Positions 1 to 8,609 of a stretch of 64,000 nucleotides of DNA are shown here, in pieces. Each line of letters begins with the position of its first letter. The first letter of the stretch is position 1. A program made the translations under genes and the position numbers. Below the pieces are notes generated by a model that was not told the DNA's origin, made no database searches, and saw only the letters and a list, made by a program, of their open reading frames with translations. This DNA is from Mycobacterium angelicum (lineage in GTDB: Bacteria > Actinomycetota > Actinomycetes > Mycobacteriales > Mycobacteriaceae). The stretch covers positions 1-64,000 of the forward strand of contig NZ_MVHE01000014.1 in the NCBI RefSeq assembly GCF_002086155.1, given 5' to 3'.

Positions 1-15
1 CATCACATCGAAGAA

Positions 16-219
16 TCACACGACGACGTCGTACACCACGTCCCTGGACTTGACCATGCCCAGGCGTGGGTGTTTGAACAGGTGTGCGGCCTGCGCGTCG
101 ATTTCAAAGGGGTCGTCCTCGTCGAGCAGATCCAGATCGAACCGCTCAGCCACGGCTTGGAATGTATCACAAATGGATGCAGACGGATACCGATCCCATT
201 CAGCTGGGAGGGCTTCGGT
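16..219 (-). pseudogene. Possible remnant of a small conserved gene
   Basis: On the minus strand a frame is open from just below a TAG at 220-222 to a TGA at 16-18. It encodes an acidic peptide containing FDLDLLDEDDPFEID and AAHLFKHPRLG. The only good in-frame start is GTG at 153, which would give just 45 residues. The phrasing resembles the start of small mycobacterial proteins of unknown function, seemingly cut short after HPRLG. It lies beyond the 3' end of the GIY-YIG gene in DNA that otherwise lacks genes. A remnant is more likely than a functional gene, and the identity is not established. Confidence 0.3.
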
Positions 220-484
220 CTACGCTCCTGCGGCGGCGCGAGATCGGCCTTATCGAGTTAGCTGCGCGTGCCGAGTGCGCGGAAAAGAAGTATCAAGCAG
301 GCGCTGAACCGTGAAGCCGTTGAGCTGGCGACTCGGACAACATGTCGCGACTCCCGGACACATTGCTATCTGTTCAGGGAGGGTGCATGCGCTTACGGCT
401 AGGGCTTTAAGCGTAATGAAGGGGGACGGCGCCTAGCATCTATCAATGGTCGTGCGTCGTCGCGATTTCTGACGAGGCCGCACC
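220..484. other. Intergenic stretch without a recognised gene
   Basis: About 265 bases separate the remnant from the GIY-YIG gene. Short open frames cross it, but none has a ribosome-binding site or a recognisable product. No transposase fragment, tRNA or clear terminator was seen. It may be degraded accessory DNA at the end of the restriction-modification locus. Confidence 0.4.
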
Positions 485-1396
485 CTACTGCTGCACACCG
501 CGAGTCTCCCACGCCCCGTACGTGATGCCGGCGTCGCTCGTCCACGCCTGGCGACCATTACATGATCTGCCGGTGACGATGGAGCCGGCGGTCGACGGCG
601 ACGTGAACTGCACGTCCCGGGTCGTTACCGCGGGGGACCTGGTGATGTCAATGGTCCCGTCCTCGCGGAGCTTGCGGTGAATCGCCTCATAGGCCGAATA
701 GGCCGACGCCGTCGACGCCGCATATTTCTCGTTCGCGCGGATTTCGGCTGCGACGGTGGACCCGGCCAGTACCGTGAACTCGCCATCGACCAATTGAGCA
801 CGTGCATCGATACCGAACTTTGGCACCGCGAGCCGGAAGATTGGCGACGAAGACTCGGAAACGACCGCTGGGGATACCGACGCGATCGCGCTACGGCTCC
901 TGAACAAATGGATGCCGAGGACTGGCAACAAAATATGGAGTTCGCGGATGAACTCTTCCATAACGGCCTTGTCGGCCTCAGGCAGTGCAGGCCGGTCAGG
1001 CGACGTGGTGTTCTCCAGCGTCGAGCGCCCGGCAGCAAGCCCGATGCGAATCAGTTCGGATTCGAGGTAGCGGGCGTGCGCCTTGGTGAGGTTATCGTCT
1101 GTCGATGCGATGAGCAGTGCCCGATCCCAGAAGTCCTTTTTCGCGTGGTGATCACGCAGACGCTTTGAGAGAACATCGGTTTCGCCGACATACAGTCGAA
1201 TGCCACCCACCACCTCGGGGTCGTCCCCGATCAACAGGTACACACCAGTTTTGGCGGCCTCGGGCCGAGCCACAAGCTCGGCGAGCTTGGAGCGCGGTGC
1301 GCTAACGATCTTTCCGGTCCAGTTGCTGATCTCTGCCGTGGTCAGTCCGCCTGCCGCGCCGTCGACGAGGAAGAGCTTGACTTGCTTGCCCGTCAT
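485..1396 (-). CDS. GIY-YIG nuclease family protein with DUF4357-like C-terminus
   Basis: The product is about 303 residues. The GIY-YIG core is visible as GVYLLIG (about residue 51) followed by LYVGETD (about residue 68), then an R/H-rich helix (SKRLRDHHAKKDFW) and an acidic YLESELI helix. This fits the GIY-YIG fold with its catalytic Tyr, Arg and Glu. The C-terminus (SPSTAGSIVTG, then GITYGAW) resembles DUF4357, a module often attached to such nucleases beside restriction systems. The ATG at 1396 is preferred because it lies 7 bases after the hsdS stop; an upstream ATG at 1453 would run inside hsdS. The gene is the last of an hsdM-hsdS-nuclease unit. A role in DNA cleavage or defence is inferred; the target is unknown. 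Confidence 0.8.
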   Translation of the reverse strand: MTGKQVKLFLVDGAAGGLTTAEISNWTGKIVSAPRSKLAELVARPEAAKTGVYLLIGDDPEVVGGIRLYVGETDVLSKRLRDHHAKKDFWDRALLIASTDDNLTKAHARYLESELIRIGLAAGRSTLENTTSPDRPALPEADKAVMEEFIRELHILLPVLGIHLFRSRSAIASVSPAVVSESSSPIFRLAVPKFGIDARAQLVDGEFTVLAGSTVAAEIRANEKYAASTASAYSAYEAIHRKLREDGTIDITRSPAVTTRDVQFTSPSTAGSIVTGRSCNGRQAWTSDAGITYGAWETRGVQQ

Positions 1397-1403
1397 CGGC
1401 CGC

Positions 1404-2582
1404 CTACAGCTGGCCGGTAAATGCGCGGGATTGAAGCGAAGCGAACAATTCATTCAGCTCTGTTAGCCCTGGCCGGGGGATGGCCGCTACGCGGCGAGCA
1501 AATTCACGCTGTTTGGCGATGTCCACCGCGGGCAATTCCAGTTGCTGCAGCTTGGTCTTCGAGATGTTCTTCATGGATCCCCCCGTCCCACTCGAAAGCT
1601 GGCTAATGCGTCGCCGAATCGATGGTGTCCCGAAGAGCGCCCGGTAATACAAGGGGACGCTTTCAGGATCATGCCAAACAAAACGCCAGATCTTATCGGG
1701 AAGCACGAGGTTCTTAGGTACGTCCTGGACGTAAGCGACGGCACCAACCAACTGAGTCGTGTTCGCCCGGCTGATTAGAAGGTCTCCTTGTCGCACGATG
1801 TGCTGAGCGGGTGGCTGATAACCGACGGGAAGGGGCTTGGATTCTGTCCCCCTGAACTGGCCCGACGTCACAGCACTGATCTTCAGAACGCGGAATTCGG
1901 AGGCAGCTGCCTCGTCGTTAGCCACAAGATTGCGCCCACCTTGCAGGCCGGCGACCTCGCCCAACCTCACCGTCGGTCCCGTGCTCGATTCGCTATCGGG
2001 ATGTCCGAACATATCGATGAAGATCGACTGGGCGAGGTCATAGAGATGGGCTAAGGCTCGGCGACGCTTGGCGCGAAGCGCGTCGGCTTGATCGAGGATC
2101 GCAGTAATGCGCTGCTGCTCGTCGATTGGAGGAAGTGGGATCGGTAGGGTGGCAAACTGTTTGGCGTTAATGTTTGGTTGCGCAACAGCTTTCCGACTGG
2201 ATGCGACCCATGCTCGATATTCAGAGGTCTGCGTGTACCGAAACAGGTATTCCGGAAGAATCTGATTGTTGTCGGGGTGGAATTTGATCAGGTAGCCAGC
2301 GTAAACGGCAGGCTCGTCAGAATCCGAATGCAGATAGGTTTTTCCAACTGTTGCACCAGATCGAGCGAACAGCAGATCACCTTGCCGGAGCAGAGCTTTC
2401 TCCCAATCGCGACGATCGCCTTGGGGCGCCACCCTGACTGAGTTCAGGACTCCGTCAGCACCGATATCGGTGATGCGAATGTACCGGGGATCCCCGGTTC
2501 TCCATTGGCGAGCGGACAACGAGACACCATATTGACCGTCTGCGTTCGATACGCTCCCCAGTGTTACGACGGGCCACTTCAC
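1404..2582 (-). CDS. hsdS: Type I restriction-modification specificity subunit HsdS
   Basis: The 392-residue product has the duplicated HsdS plan. Two target-recognition domains (about residues 5-165 and 200-355) each end in a helical spacer. The first spacer carries LPIPLPPIDEQQRITAILDQ, the usual connector, and the second KTKLQQLELPAVD. HsdS sets the DNA sequence recognised by the HsdM methylase. The GTG start at 2582 overlaps the hsdM stop as GTGA, so translation is probably coupled. Longer in-frame extensions into hsdM are low-complexity and ignored. The length matches the family (about 380-450), so it looks intact. The actual recognition sequence cannot be read from the protein. Confidence 0.9.
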   Translation of the reverse strand: MKWPVVTLGSVSNADGQYGVSLSARQWRTGDPRYIRITDIGADGVLNSVRVAPQGDRRDWEKALLRQGDLLFARSGATVGKTYLHSDSDEPAVYAGYLIKFHPDNNQILPEYLFRYTQTSEYRAWVASSRKAVAQPNINAKQFATLPIPLPPIDEQQRITAILDQADALRAKRRRALAHLYDLAQSIFIDMFGHPDSESSTGPTVRLGEVAGLQGGRNLVANDEAAASEFRVLKISAVTSGQFRGTESKPLPVGYQPPAQHIVRQGDLLISRANTTQLVGAVAYVQDVPKNLVLPDKIWRFVWHDPESVPLYYRALFGTPSIRRRISQLSSGTGGSMKNISKTKLQQLELPAVDIAKQREFARRVAAIPRPGLTELNELFASLQSRAFTGQL

Positions 2583-4036
2583 GACAGTATCGCTTTCAGC
2601 CGAGCCAGCCCCTGCGAGATGTCCGCCTCCAGCCTCTCGATATCGGCGATGATGTCCAGCGGCGGTCGATGCTGGCCCTCGTCGTGAACGACCTCCTTGT
2701 AGCGGTTGAGCGATAGGTCGTAACCCTGTGCGACGATGTCGTCCTTCGGCACGCAAAAGGACTTCGCAGTGCATGTCCGTTCACGCTCAGAAGTCGTTCG
2801 AGCCTTCCACCGCATCAGCATGTCCGACAGATCATTCGCCTCGATTGGGTTGCGCTTGTCGTCAAGCGAAAAGCCATCGGCGTGCACGTCGTAGAACCAA
2901 ACGTGCTCAGTACCACCGGAATTCGTCTTGGTGAACAACAAAATCGCGGTTGACACGCCAGCGTACGGCTTGAACACACCCGACGGCAGTTTTACAACGC
3001 CGTCCAGCTTCTGATCTTCGACGAGGATGCGGCGAAGTTCCTTGTGTGCCTTGGAAGATCCGAAGAGCACTCCCTCGGGCACGATGACCGCCGCCCGCCC
3101 GCCTGGCTTGAGCAGTTTGAGAAACAGTGCGAGAAAAAGCAATTCGGTCTTCTTTGTCTTCACGACCCGCTGCAGATCCTTGGACGTCGACTCGTAGTCG
3201 AGCGAGCCGGCGAACGGCGGGTTGGCGAGGATCAGCGTGTACTTCTCGGCGTCCTCGCTGGCGCCTTCCGACAGCGAGTCGCGGTAACGAATGTCCGGTG
3301 ACTCGATGCCGTGCAGCAGCATGTTCATGCTACCGATACGCAGCATGGTGGAGTCGAAGTCGTAGCCATGAAACATGCTGGCGTGGAAGTGGCGTCGCTG
3401 TTCGGCATTGGTCATCACGCTCGGGTGGTGCTCACGGACGTACTCCGCCGCGGCGACCAGGAAACCCGCGGTGCCGCAAGCGGGATCACAGATTTCGTCG
3501 CTGGGTTGCGGTGCCATCATCTCGACCATGAGCTTGATGATGTGCCGCGGCGTGCGGAACTGCCCGTTGACTCCGGCACTGGCGATCTTCGAAAGCAAAT
3601 ACTCGTACAGATCGCCGTTGGTGTCGCGGTCGGTCATTGGAATGGCGTCAAGCATGTCTACAACTCGCGACAACAGCTGCGGCGTCGGGATGGTAAAGCG
3701 GGCGTCCTTCATGTGCACCGAGTACGTCGAGCCGTCGCCGCCGAGCGTGCGCAAGAACGGAAAGACCTCGTCGGCGACGGTCTTGTGCATCAGCGCGGGC
3801 TCTTCGTGTTTGAACTTGGACCACCGTAGGTGCTGCTGCCCGGGCCCGAAGGTGACGCCTTCCTTTGTACCGGTGATGCGCGCTTTCTTCTCCGCCAGCG
3901 TGTCCAGGTCGTCGAGACGACGGATGAACAACAGGTACGTGATCTGCTCGATCACCTCCAAGGGATTGGAGATCCCCCCGGACCAGAACGCGTCCCATAC
4001 GCGGTCGACCTTGTTCTTGAGTTCACCGGTGATCAC
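2579..4036 (-). CDS. hsdM: Type I restriction-modification DNA N6-adenine methyltransferase HsdM
   Basis: The 485-residue protein contains the adenine methylase motifs: the AdoMet-binding DPACGTAGF (about residues 184-192) and the catalytic NPPF (about 272-275). It also has the N-terminal helical HsdM region (GELKNKVDRVWDAFW) and the QFRTPRHI segment typical of HsdM. It transfers a methyl group from AdoMet to adenine in the site chosen by HsdS. The GTG at 4036 is preferred to an ATG at 4171 because GGGGG lies a few bases upstream and the protein then starts at the conserved region. hsdS overlaps its end by four bases. No HsdR helicase-nuclease is in the window, so restriction activity cannot be assumed. 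Confidence 0.92.
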   Translation of the reverse strand: MITGELKNKVDRVWDAFWSGGISNPLEVIEQITYLLFIRRLDDLDTLAEKKARITGTKEGVTFGPGQQHLRWSKFKHEEPALMHKTVADEVFPFLRTLGGDGSTYSVHMKDARFTIPTPQLLSRVVDMLDAIPMTDRDTNGDLYEYLLSKIASAGVNGQFRTPRHIIKLMVEMMAPQPSDEICDPACGTAGFLVAAAEYVREHHPSVMTNAEQRRHFHASMFHGYDFDSTMLRIGSMNMLLHGIESPDIRYRDSLSEGASEDAEKYTLILANPPFAGSLDYESTSKDLQRVVKTKKTELLFLALFLKLLKPGGRAAVIVPEGVLFGSSKAHKELRRILVEDQKLDGVVKLPSGVFKPYAGVSTAILLFTKTNSGGTEHVWFYDVHADGFSLDDKRNPIEANDLSDMLMRWKARTTSERERTCTAKSFCVPKDDIVAQGYDLSLNRYKEVVHDEGQHRPPLDIIADIERLEADISQGLARLKAILS

Positions 4037-4200
4037 TGCTGCCCCCAGCCGTCTGTGGTCGTCCACACTGAACAGCACTCTATACATGCAACACCGACAC
4101 ATTTGGGAGTACAGACGCGACGACGCTCGACGAGCACAATGAAGAAATACTGCGCGGTCGGTGTAGGCCACCGCGGCCTATAGAGCGAAAGGGGCGTTCG

Positions 4201-4392
4201 ATGCGAGTCAAAGTGGACCCGGATCTGTGTGAGGCCAACGGGTTTTGCGAATCGATTGCGGCGGACATCTTCGAGTTGGGCGATGAGGATGTGGTTCAGA
4301 TCGCCGACGGCCCGGTGCCGGAAGGGCGGGAGATCGACGTCCGCGCCGCCGTCGAACAATGTCCGAGGGCGGCGCTGAAAATCATCGAGTAA
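4201..4392 (+). CDS. Small ferredoxin, probably [3Fe-4S]
   Basis: The 63-residue acidic protein has the C-x5-C plus distal C-P pattern (C10, C16 and C54 in EQCPRAAL) of single-cluster actinobacterial ferredoxins. The second cysteine of a four-Cys motif is replaced (CEANGFC), which fits a [3Fe-4S] cluster. Such proteins pass electrons to cytochrome P450s or oxygenases. The next gene, 78 bases downstream, encodes a Rieske oxygenase, the likely partner. No ferredoxin reductase is present in the window. The start at 4201 is the first residue of the conserved N-terminus (MRVKVDPDLC). Confidence 0.9.
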   Translation: MRVKVDPDLCEANGFCESIAADIFELGDEDVVQIADGPVPEGREIDVRAAVEQCPRAALKIIE

Positions 4393-4422
4393 AAGCGGAC
4401 AAGGCTGGCGCTTGCACGTTCA

Positions 4423-4439
4423 ATAGTTAAAATAGTAAA
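4423..4439. promoter_or_regulatory. AT-rich repeat, candidate operator before the Rieske oxygenase gene
   Basis: In the 77-base gap between ferredoxin and oxygenase genes, ATAGTTAAAATAGT runs into AATAGTAAA, strikingly AT-rich for this genome. The reverse complement of the last part, TTTACTATT, recurs exactly at 10081-10089 in another promoter of the same cluster. A shared regulator site is inferred; the protein is unknown. Confidence 0.4.
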
Positions 4440-4469
4440 AATAGAGCCAGCAGTCGAAGCGGAGAGCTC

Positions 4470-5585
4470 GTGACGAACACCATCTCAGACCCGGCCAGCG
4501 ATCCGTCGGAACGGGAGTTCGGGCCTAGTGGCATTGCGCTGTCGTCGTACCGGTTCCCGACGGGATGGTTCATCGTCGGCTTCGCCAACGAGCTGGGCGC
4601 CGGTGACGTCAAGCGCGTCCACTACTTCGGTGAGGAGTTGGTGCTGTTCCGCACCGCCTCCGCTCAGGTGCATGTGCTGGACGCATACTGTCAACACCTC
4701 GGCGCCAACCTCGGCGTCGGCGGCACGGTAGAAGGCGAGAACATCGTCTGCCCCTGGCACGGCTGGCACTGGCGCGGCGACGGCACCAATGCGCTGATCC
4801 CGTACAGCAAGATCGGCTGCAAGAACAACGTCCGGATCCGCACCTACCCGGCGATGGAGTGGTACGGATTCATCCTGGCCTGGCACGAACGCCACGGCCG
4901 GCCGCCGTACTGGCAGCCACCGGTGCTGCCGGAGCTCGAGACCAACGAGTACTACCCGCTGCACCCGCACACCCAGATGCTCAACCGGGTGAAGGTGCAC
5001 CCGCAGATGATCATCGAAAACGCGGCCGACCCGTATCACGTTCAGTACGTGCACAAGGCCGCCAACCCCGCCAACACCGCGTCGTTCGACGTCTCGGGAT
5101 ATCACCTGCACGCCACCGTCAATGCCAATTTCGGTGGCGGCCGGGCCAAGACCTGGCTGACCCCTAACGGCCCGGTCGACGCCAAGATCATCTATGACAA
5201 CTACTCGCTGGGGCTGGGAATCGTCCGGTTCCCCAGTGATCTGGTGGCCACTATCCAGGTCACCGGGCAGACACCGGTCGACGAGGATTACACCGACTAC
5301 TTCTACACCCAGGCGTCCATCCGCGAGCCCGGCGACAGCGGCGACGCGCCCACCGGCCGTGCCGCCAAATTCCTGGCGCTGCAGCAAGAGGTCATCAAGC
5401 AGGACTTCTTCACCTGGGAGAACATGAAGTACCTGGAGAAGCCGAACCTCGCTCCGGAAGAGGCCCGCGACTACGCGGCCCTGCGCCGCTGGGCGCACCG
5501 CTTCTACCCGAGCGAGCAACCGTCGCCCAGCGACTTCGGATACACCGCGCAGGGCGAGCCGGATCCGGCTGCAGCGGAAGCCTGA
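4470..5585 (+). CDS. Rieske non-heme iron oxygenase, KshA-like
   Basis: The 371-residue oxygenase component has a Rieske [2Fe-2S] motif (C74-x-H76 ... C94-x2-H97) and the mononuclear iron motif with H190 and H195 (NAADPYHVQYVH). The overall look is that of the 3-ketosteroid 9-alpha-hydroxylase (KshA) group: a KshA-type lead-in (FPTGWFIVGFANEL), the Rieske domain, then a catalytic domain. KshA-type enzymes hydroxylate steroid-like substrates using electrons from a reductase or ferredoxin. The start is GTG at 4470 with GGAG upstream. The next gene overlaps its stop, and a ferredoxin gene precedes it. The substrate is not established; other cyclic or isoprenoid compounds are possible. Confidence 0.85.
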   Translation: MTNTISDPASDPSEREFGPSGIALSSYRFPTGWFIVGFANELGAGDVKRVHYFGEELVLFRTASAQVHVLDAYCQHLGANLGVGGTVEGENIVCPWHGWHWRGDGTNALIPYSKIGCKNNVRIRTYPAMEWYGFILAWHERHGRPPYWQPPVLPELETNEYYPLHPHTQMLNRVKVHPQMIIENAADPYHVQYVHKAANPANTASFDVSGYHLHATVNANFGGGRAKTWLTPNGPVDAKIIYDNYSLGLGIVRFPSDLVATIQVTGQTPVDEDYTDYFYTQASIREPGDSGDAPTGRAAKFLALQQEVIKQDFFTWENMKYLEKPNLAPEEARDYAALRRWAHRFYPSEQPSPSDFGYTAQGEPDPAAAEA

Positions 5586-7138
5586 TGAGCGGGCCGCTGG
5601 GTCCCGCCGATTTCGGTGTCGAACTTTTCACCGTGCCGGCCGTGCTGGACCGGCGGGCCGAGCAGCATCCCGATCGGGTGCTGTTGTCGATCGCCGGCGC
5701 CGAGGTCACCTTCGAGCAGATGCGGCGGCGGTCTTGCGCGGCGGCGAAGGTGTTGGCCGACAACGGCATCGGGCGCGGTGACTGCGTCGCGCTGTTCACA
5801 GCAACCTGCCCGGAATGGATCTACTTCTGGCTGGGCGCCGCACGGATCGGCGCGGTGAGCGCGGCGGTGAATGCGGCGAACAAGGGCGACTTCCTGGTGC
5901 ACAACCTGCGGCTGTCGCAGGCCAAGGTGATTCTCACCGACGCGCAGCGGCGCCCGCGGGTCGAGGAGGTAGCCGATCAGCTGGATACGGATTGCGTTGT
6001 GCTGAACGGGGATTCACTTCCCGACGTCACCGCCGGTCCCGACGATAGCGCAGCGCCTGGGGACGTGGGCGCACTGTTCTTCACCTCGGGCACCACGGGG
6101 CCGTCGAAAGCCGTTGCCACGTCGTGGCATTACCTGTTCACGGTCGCCGCGACCGCCGCCGCGGCCTGGAAATTCCGTTCACAAGAAGCGTTGTGGACCG
6201 CGATGCCCCTTTTTCACCTGAGTGCGGCACCCACCGTATTGGCCCCAATGCTGGTCGGGGGAACCACCGTGCTCGCCGGCGGCTTTCACCCCGGCCAAGT
6301 ATGGGACGACGTGCGCGCCCACGATGCCATCGGGTTCGTCGGCGCTGGTGCGATGGTAACGATGCTGCAAAACCTGCCGGAGGATCCCCGTGACGCGCAG
6401 TTGCCGCTACGGTTCATCTCCGCGGCACCCATCGATGCGAATTCCTACCGCGCCGTCGAAGAGCGCTACGGGTGTCGGATCGTCACGATGTACGGGATGA
6501 CCGAGGCATTTCCAATCGCGGTGAAAGGCGTTGACGAACAAGGGGTTCCAGGAACATCGGGTAAGCCCAATCCGAGCTTCGAGGTGCGGATCGTCGACGG
6601 CGACGGCGCCGAGTTGCCGACCGGGGCGGTCGGGGAGATCGCCTGCCGGCCCAGATACCCGCATGTGATGAGCGAAGGGTACGTAGGTAGCGGATTGCGG
6701 GTTGAGCCGCACCAGGAGTGGTTTCGCACCGGCGATCTCGGCAGGTTCGACAGTGACCGGAACCTGACCTATTTGGACCGGCTGAAGGACTCGCTGCGCA
6801 GACGCGGCGAGAACGTCTCCTCGGTGGAAGTCGAGACCGCCGCCATGAGCCATCCTTCGGTGGCCGAAGCCGCCGCGGTCGCGGTGCCCAGCGAATTGGG
6901 GGAGGACGACATCTTGTTGGTCGTGACATTGCAGCCCGGGTCAGTATTGGATTGCGCGGATTTGCTCGACCATTGCTCGGCCCGGATGCCCTACTTCTGT
7001 GTGCCGAGATTCGTGGAGACGGTTGATGAACTCCCGAAGAACGGCATTGGGCGGATACGTAAAGACTTATTGCGGGCCCGTGGCCTAAGCCAGGCGGCGT
7101 GGGATCGTGAAAATCACGGCTACAGAGTTAGCCGCTGA
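5585..7138 (+). CDS. Acyl-CoA synthetase (ANL superfamily, FadD-like)
   Basis: The 517-residue enzyme carries the AMP-binding signature FFTSGTTGPSKAVA, the YGMTEAFP adenylation motif, the TGDLG hinge-region motif and a C-terminal domain with the likely catalytic lysine in NGIGRIRKDLL. It would activate a carboxylic acid to its CoA thioester through an acyl-adenylate. The ATG overlaps the stop of the upstream Rieske gene (TGATG), so the two are translationally coupled. In context it probably activates a ring-opened or side-chain acid for the hydratases encoded just downstream. Chain length or ring specificity cannot be read. Confidence 0.9.
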   Translation: MSGPLGPADFGVELFTVPAVLDRRAEQHPDRVLLSIAGAEVTFEQMRRRSCAAAKVLADNGIGRGDCVALFTATCPEWIYFWLGAARIGAVSAAVNAANKGDFLVHNLRLSQAKVILTDAQRRPRVEEVADQLDTDCVVLNGDSLPDVTAGPDDSAAPGDVGALFFTSGTTGPSKAVATSWHYLFTVAATAAAAWKFRSQEALWTAMPLFHLSAAPTVLAPMLVGGTTVLAGGFHPGQVWDDVRAHDAIGFVGAGAMVTMLQNLPEDPRDAQLPLRFISAAPIDANSYRAVEERYGCRIVTMYGMTEAFPIAVKGVDEQGVPGTSGKPNPSFEVRIVDGDGAELPTGAVGEIACRPRYPHVMSEGYVGSGLRVEPHQEWFRTGDLGRFDSDRNLTYLDRLKDSLRRRGENVSSVEVETAAMSHPSVAEAAAVAVPSELGEDDILLVVTLQPGSVLDCADLLDHCSARMPYFCVPRFVETVDELPKNGIGRIRKDLLRARGLSQAAWDRENHGYRVSR

Positions 7139-7147
7139 GGCGCTAAT

Positions 7148-7163
7148 GTTACGTCCATGTAAC
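7148..7163. promoter_or_regulatory. Inverted repeat upstream of the SnoaL-like gene
   Basis: GTTAC and GTAAC flank a 6-base spacer (GTCCAT) in the 66-base gap before the gene at 7205. The symmetry fits a dimeric repressor site or a weak hairpin. No regulator is assigned. Confidence 0.35.
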
Positions 7164-7204
7164 GCCGGTCCCGTCGTTCCCCGCGGAGAGGTTGAAGATC
7201 AACG

Positions 7205-7630
7205 ATGACCATGACCTATCAGGAGCAGCAGATGCTCCAGGCCGCGACGGGCCGCGCCGCGATCCTTGATCTAACCGCCCGGCATAATCGCGCCTATTCG
7301 GACGGGGACCGCGACGCGTGGATCGCCACCTTCCGTCATGCCGGAGCCAGCTACACCCGTGAGGGCGAGATATTCACCGACCTGCGTGCGGCTTTCGACG
7401 GTGGCGACGGGCAGCGGCTGGTCAGCCTCGACCATGAGATCCAGGTCGACGGTGTCAACGCCACCCAGCGCTGCGTCGTTGTGCTCTTTGCCGCCGTGTA
7501 CGGCGACACCACGCTGCGGGCCACCGGGACATTCCGGGACCGGCTGATCTACGAACGCGGCGGCTGGTTCTTCACTTCCCGGGCCCTGCAATGGGATTCG
7601 GTGCCCAGCCGGCACCCGCTCGTCATGTGA
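7205..7630 (+). CDS. SnoaL-like / NTF2-fold protein
   Basis: The 141-residue protein has the usual SnoaL_4-type layout: an N-terminal helix ending in LTARHNRAYSDGDRDAWIATF, a mid-sheet region and a C-terminal RGGWFFTSRALQWD strand. Family members are cone-shaped enzymes or binding proteins acting on polycyclic or steroid-like ligands (isomerases, cyclases, small dehydratases). It lies between a CoA ligase and a MaoC-type hydratase pair and overlaps the next start by GTGA, so it is part of the same pathway. An ATG at 7211 is an alternative start. The specific reaction is unknown. Confidence 0.75.
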   Translation: MTMTYQEQQMLQAATGRAAILDLTARHNRAYSDGDRDAWIATFRHAGASYTREGEIFTDLRAAFDGGDGQRLVSLDHEIQVDGVNATQRCVVVLFAAVYGDTTLRATGTFRDRLIYERGGWFFTSRALQWDSVPSRHPLVM

Positions 7631-8166
7631 GCGGTGCCGAAAACGGGGTCAGTTACCAACTGGCCTTCGGTACCTATGAAGATGCGCTGCAAATGGTCGG
7701 CGCGAAAAGCGAACCGCGGTCCGCGGCGACGGCGGTCAGCGGCGCACGAATTCAGTTGTTCGCCGCGATGGTGCGTGACCCGAATCGTTCGTATTGGGAT
7801 GCCGAGTACGCCCGGCACCAGTGGGGCGGTTTACTGGCTCCGCCGGCGCTGCTGATGGGATGGTTGGTGCCGCCGCCATGGCAGCCCGGCGGCAGGGCGC
7901 CGGCGGCGTCGATTGCGTTGCGGGTGCCGCTGCCGGGAACCACGTTCATCAACGCCGCCAACGACGTTGAGTTCCTGCAGCCCATCGTCGAGGGCGATCG
8001 GCTTACCGTGGTCGAGGAACTGGTGTCGGTTTCGCCGGAGAAGCGGACTCGGCTGGCTGTCGGGCATTTCGTCGAGACGCAGGAAACGTATCGGCGTCAG
8101 GACGGCGCGGTGGTGGCCATCAACCGAAATACGTTGTTCCGCTTCACCCCTGAGACGGCCTCGTGA
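7627..8166 (+). CDS. MaoC-like hydratase subunit (N-terminal type, ChsH2-like)
   Basis: The 179-residue product looks like the N-terminal hotdog domain of MaoC-type dehydratases (YDAEYARHQWGG-like stretch, APPALLMGWLVPPPW, then NAANDVEFLQPIVEGDRL). The GTG at 7627 overlaps the preceding stop (GTGA). The next gene encodes a second hotdog protein with the catalytic motif, and the two overlap by four bases. This is the layout of heteromeric enoyl-CoA hydratases such as ChsH1-ChsH2 of cholesterol side-chain breakdown, where the non-catalytic subunit shapes a large substrate pocket. The heteromer is inferred. No DUF35 domain is attached, unlike full-length ChsH2. Confidence 0.75.
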   Translation: MSGAENGVSYQLAFGTYEDALQMVGAKSEPRSAATAVSGARIQLFAAMVRDPNRSYWDAEYARHQWGGLLAPPALLMGWLVPPPWQPGGRAPAASIALRVPLPGTTFINAANDVEFLQPIVEGDRLTVVEELVSVSPEKRTRLAVGHFVETQETYRRQDGAVVAINRNTLFRFTPETAS

Positions 8167-8609
8167 GCGATATGCATTTGGACTGGAACGACATCGAGGT
8201 TCCCGTCGACCTGCCCGAGGTCGCCGACGAGATCAGCTACCAGCGCGTGGTGGAAAACGCCGGAGCCACCTGGGACTACTTTCCGGGGCATTTCGACCCG
8301 GCCTACGCCCAACGTCAGGGCAATCCAACGATTTACGTCAACACCATGCACCTGGCCGGTTTCGCCGACCGGGTCGCGACCGAATGGGCCGGCCCGGCAA
8401 CGCGCGTGGTGCGCCGCTCCATGCGGCTGGCCGGCTCGATCTACGCGGGCGACACCATGGTCGGCCGGGGGCGGGCGGTGGCCAAGCGGTGTGACGACAC
8501 CGTCGACCCGCCGCGCTACCTCGTTGACGTCCGGATCGAGGTGACCAATCAGCACGGGGAGCTGTGCTGCCCGGTCGAGATCACCCTGCAGTTTCCTGAA
8601 TCCCGTTGA
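8163..8609 (+). CDS. MaoC-like hydratase catalytic subunit (ChsH1-like)
   Basis: The 148-residue hotdog protein carries WDYFPGHFDPAYA, the ChsH1-type version of the hydratase catalytic Asp/His pair. It also has HLAGFADRVATEW and a central strand with RSMRLAGSIYAGD. It probably adds water across the double bond of an enoyl-CoA together with the preceding gene product. The start is GTG at 8163, overlapping the upstream stop. Its last 29 bases overlap the convergent aldehyde dehydrogenase gene. A bulky or cyclic CoA substrate is suggested by the similarity to ChsH1 but is not proved. Confidence 0.8.
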   Translation: MSDMHLDWNDIEVPVDLPEVADEISYQRVVENAGATWDYFPGHFDPAYAQRQGNPTIYVNTMHLAGFADRVATEWAGPATRVVRRSMRLAGSIYAGDTMVGRGRAVAKRCDDTVDPPRYLVDVRIEVTNQHGELCCPVEITLQFPESR

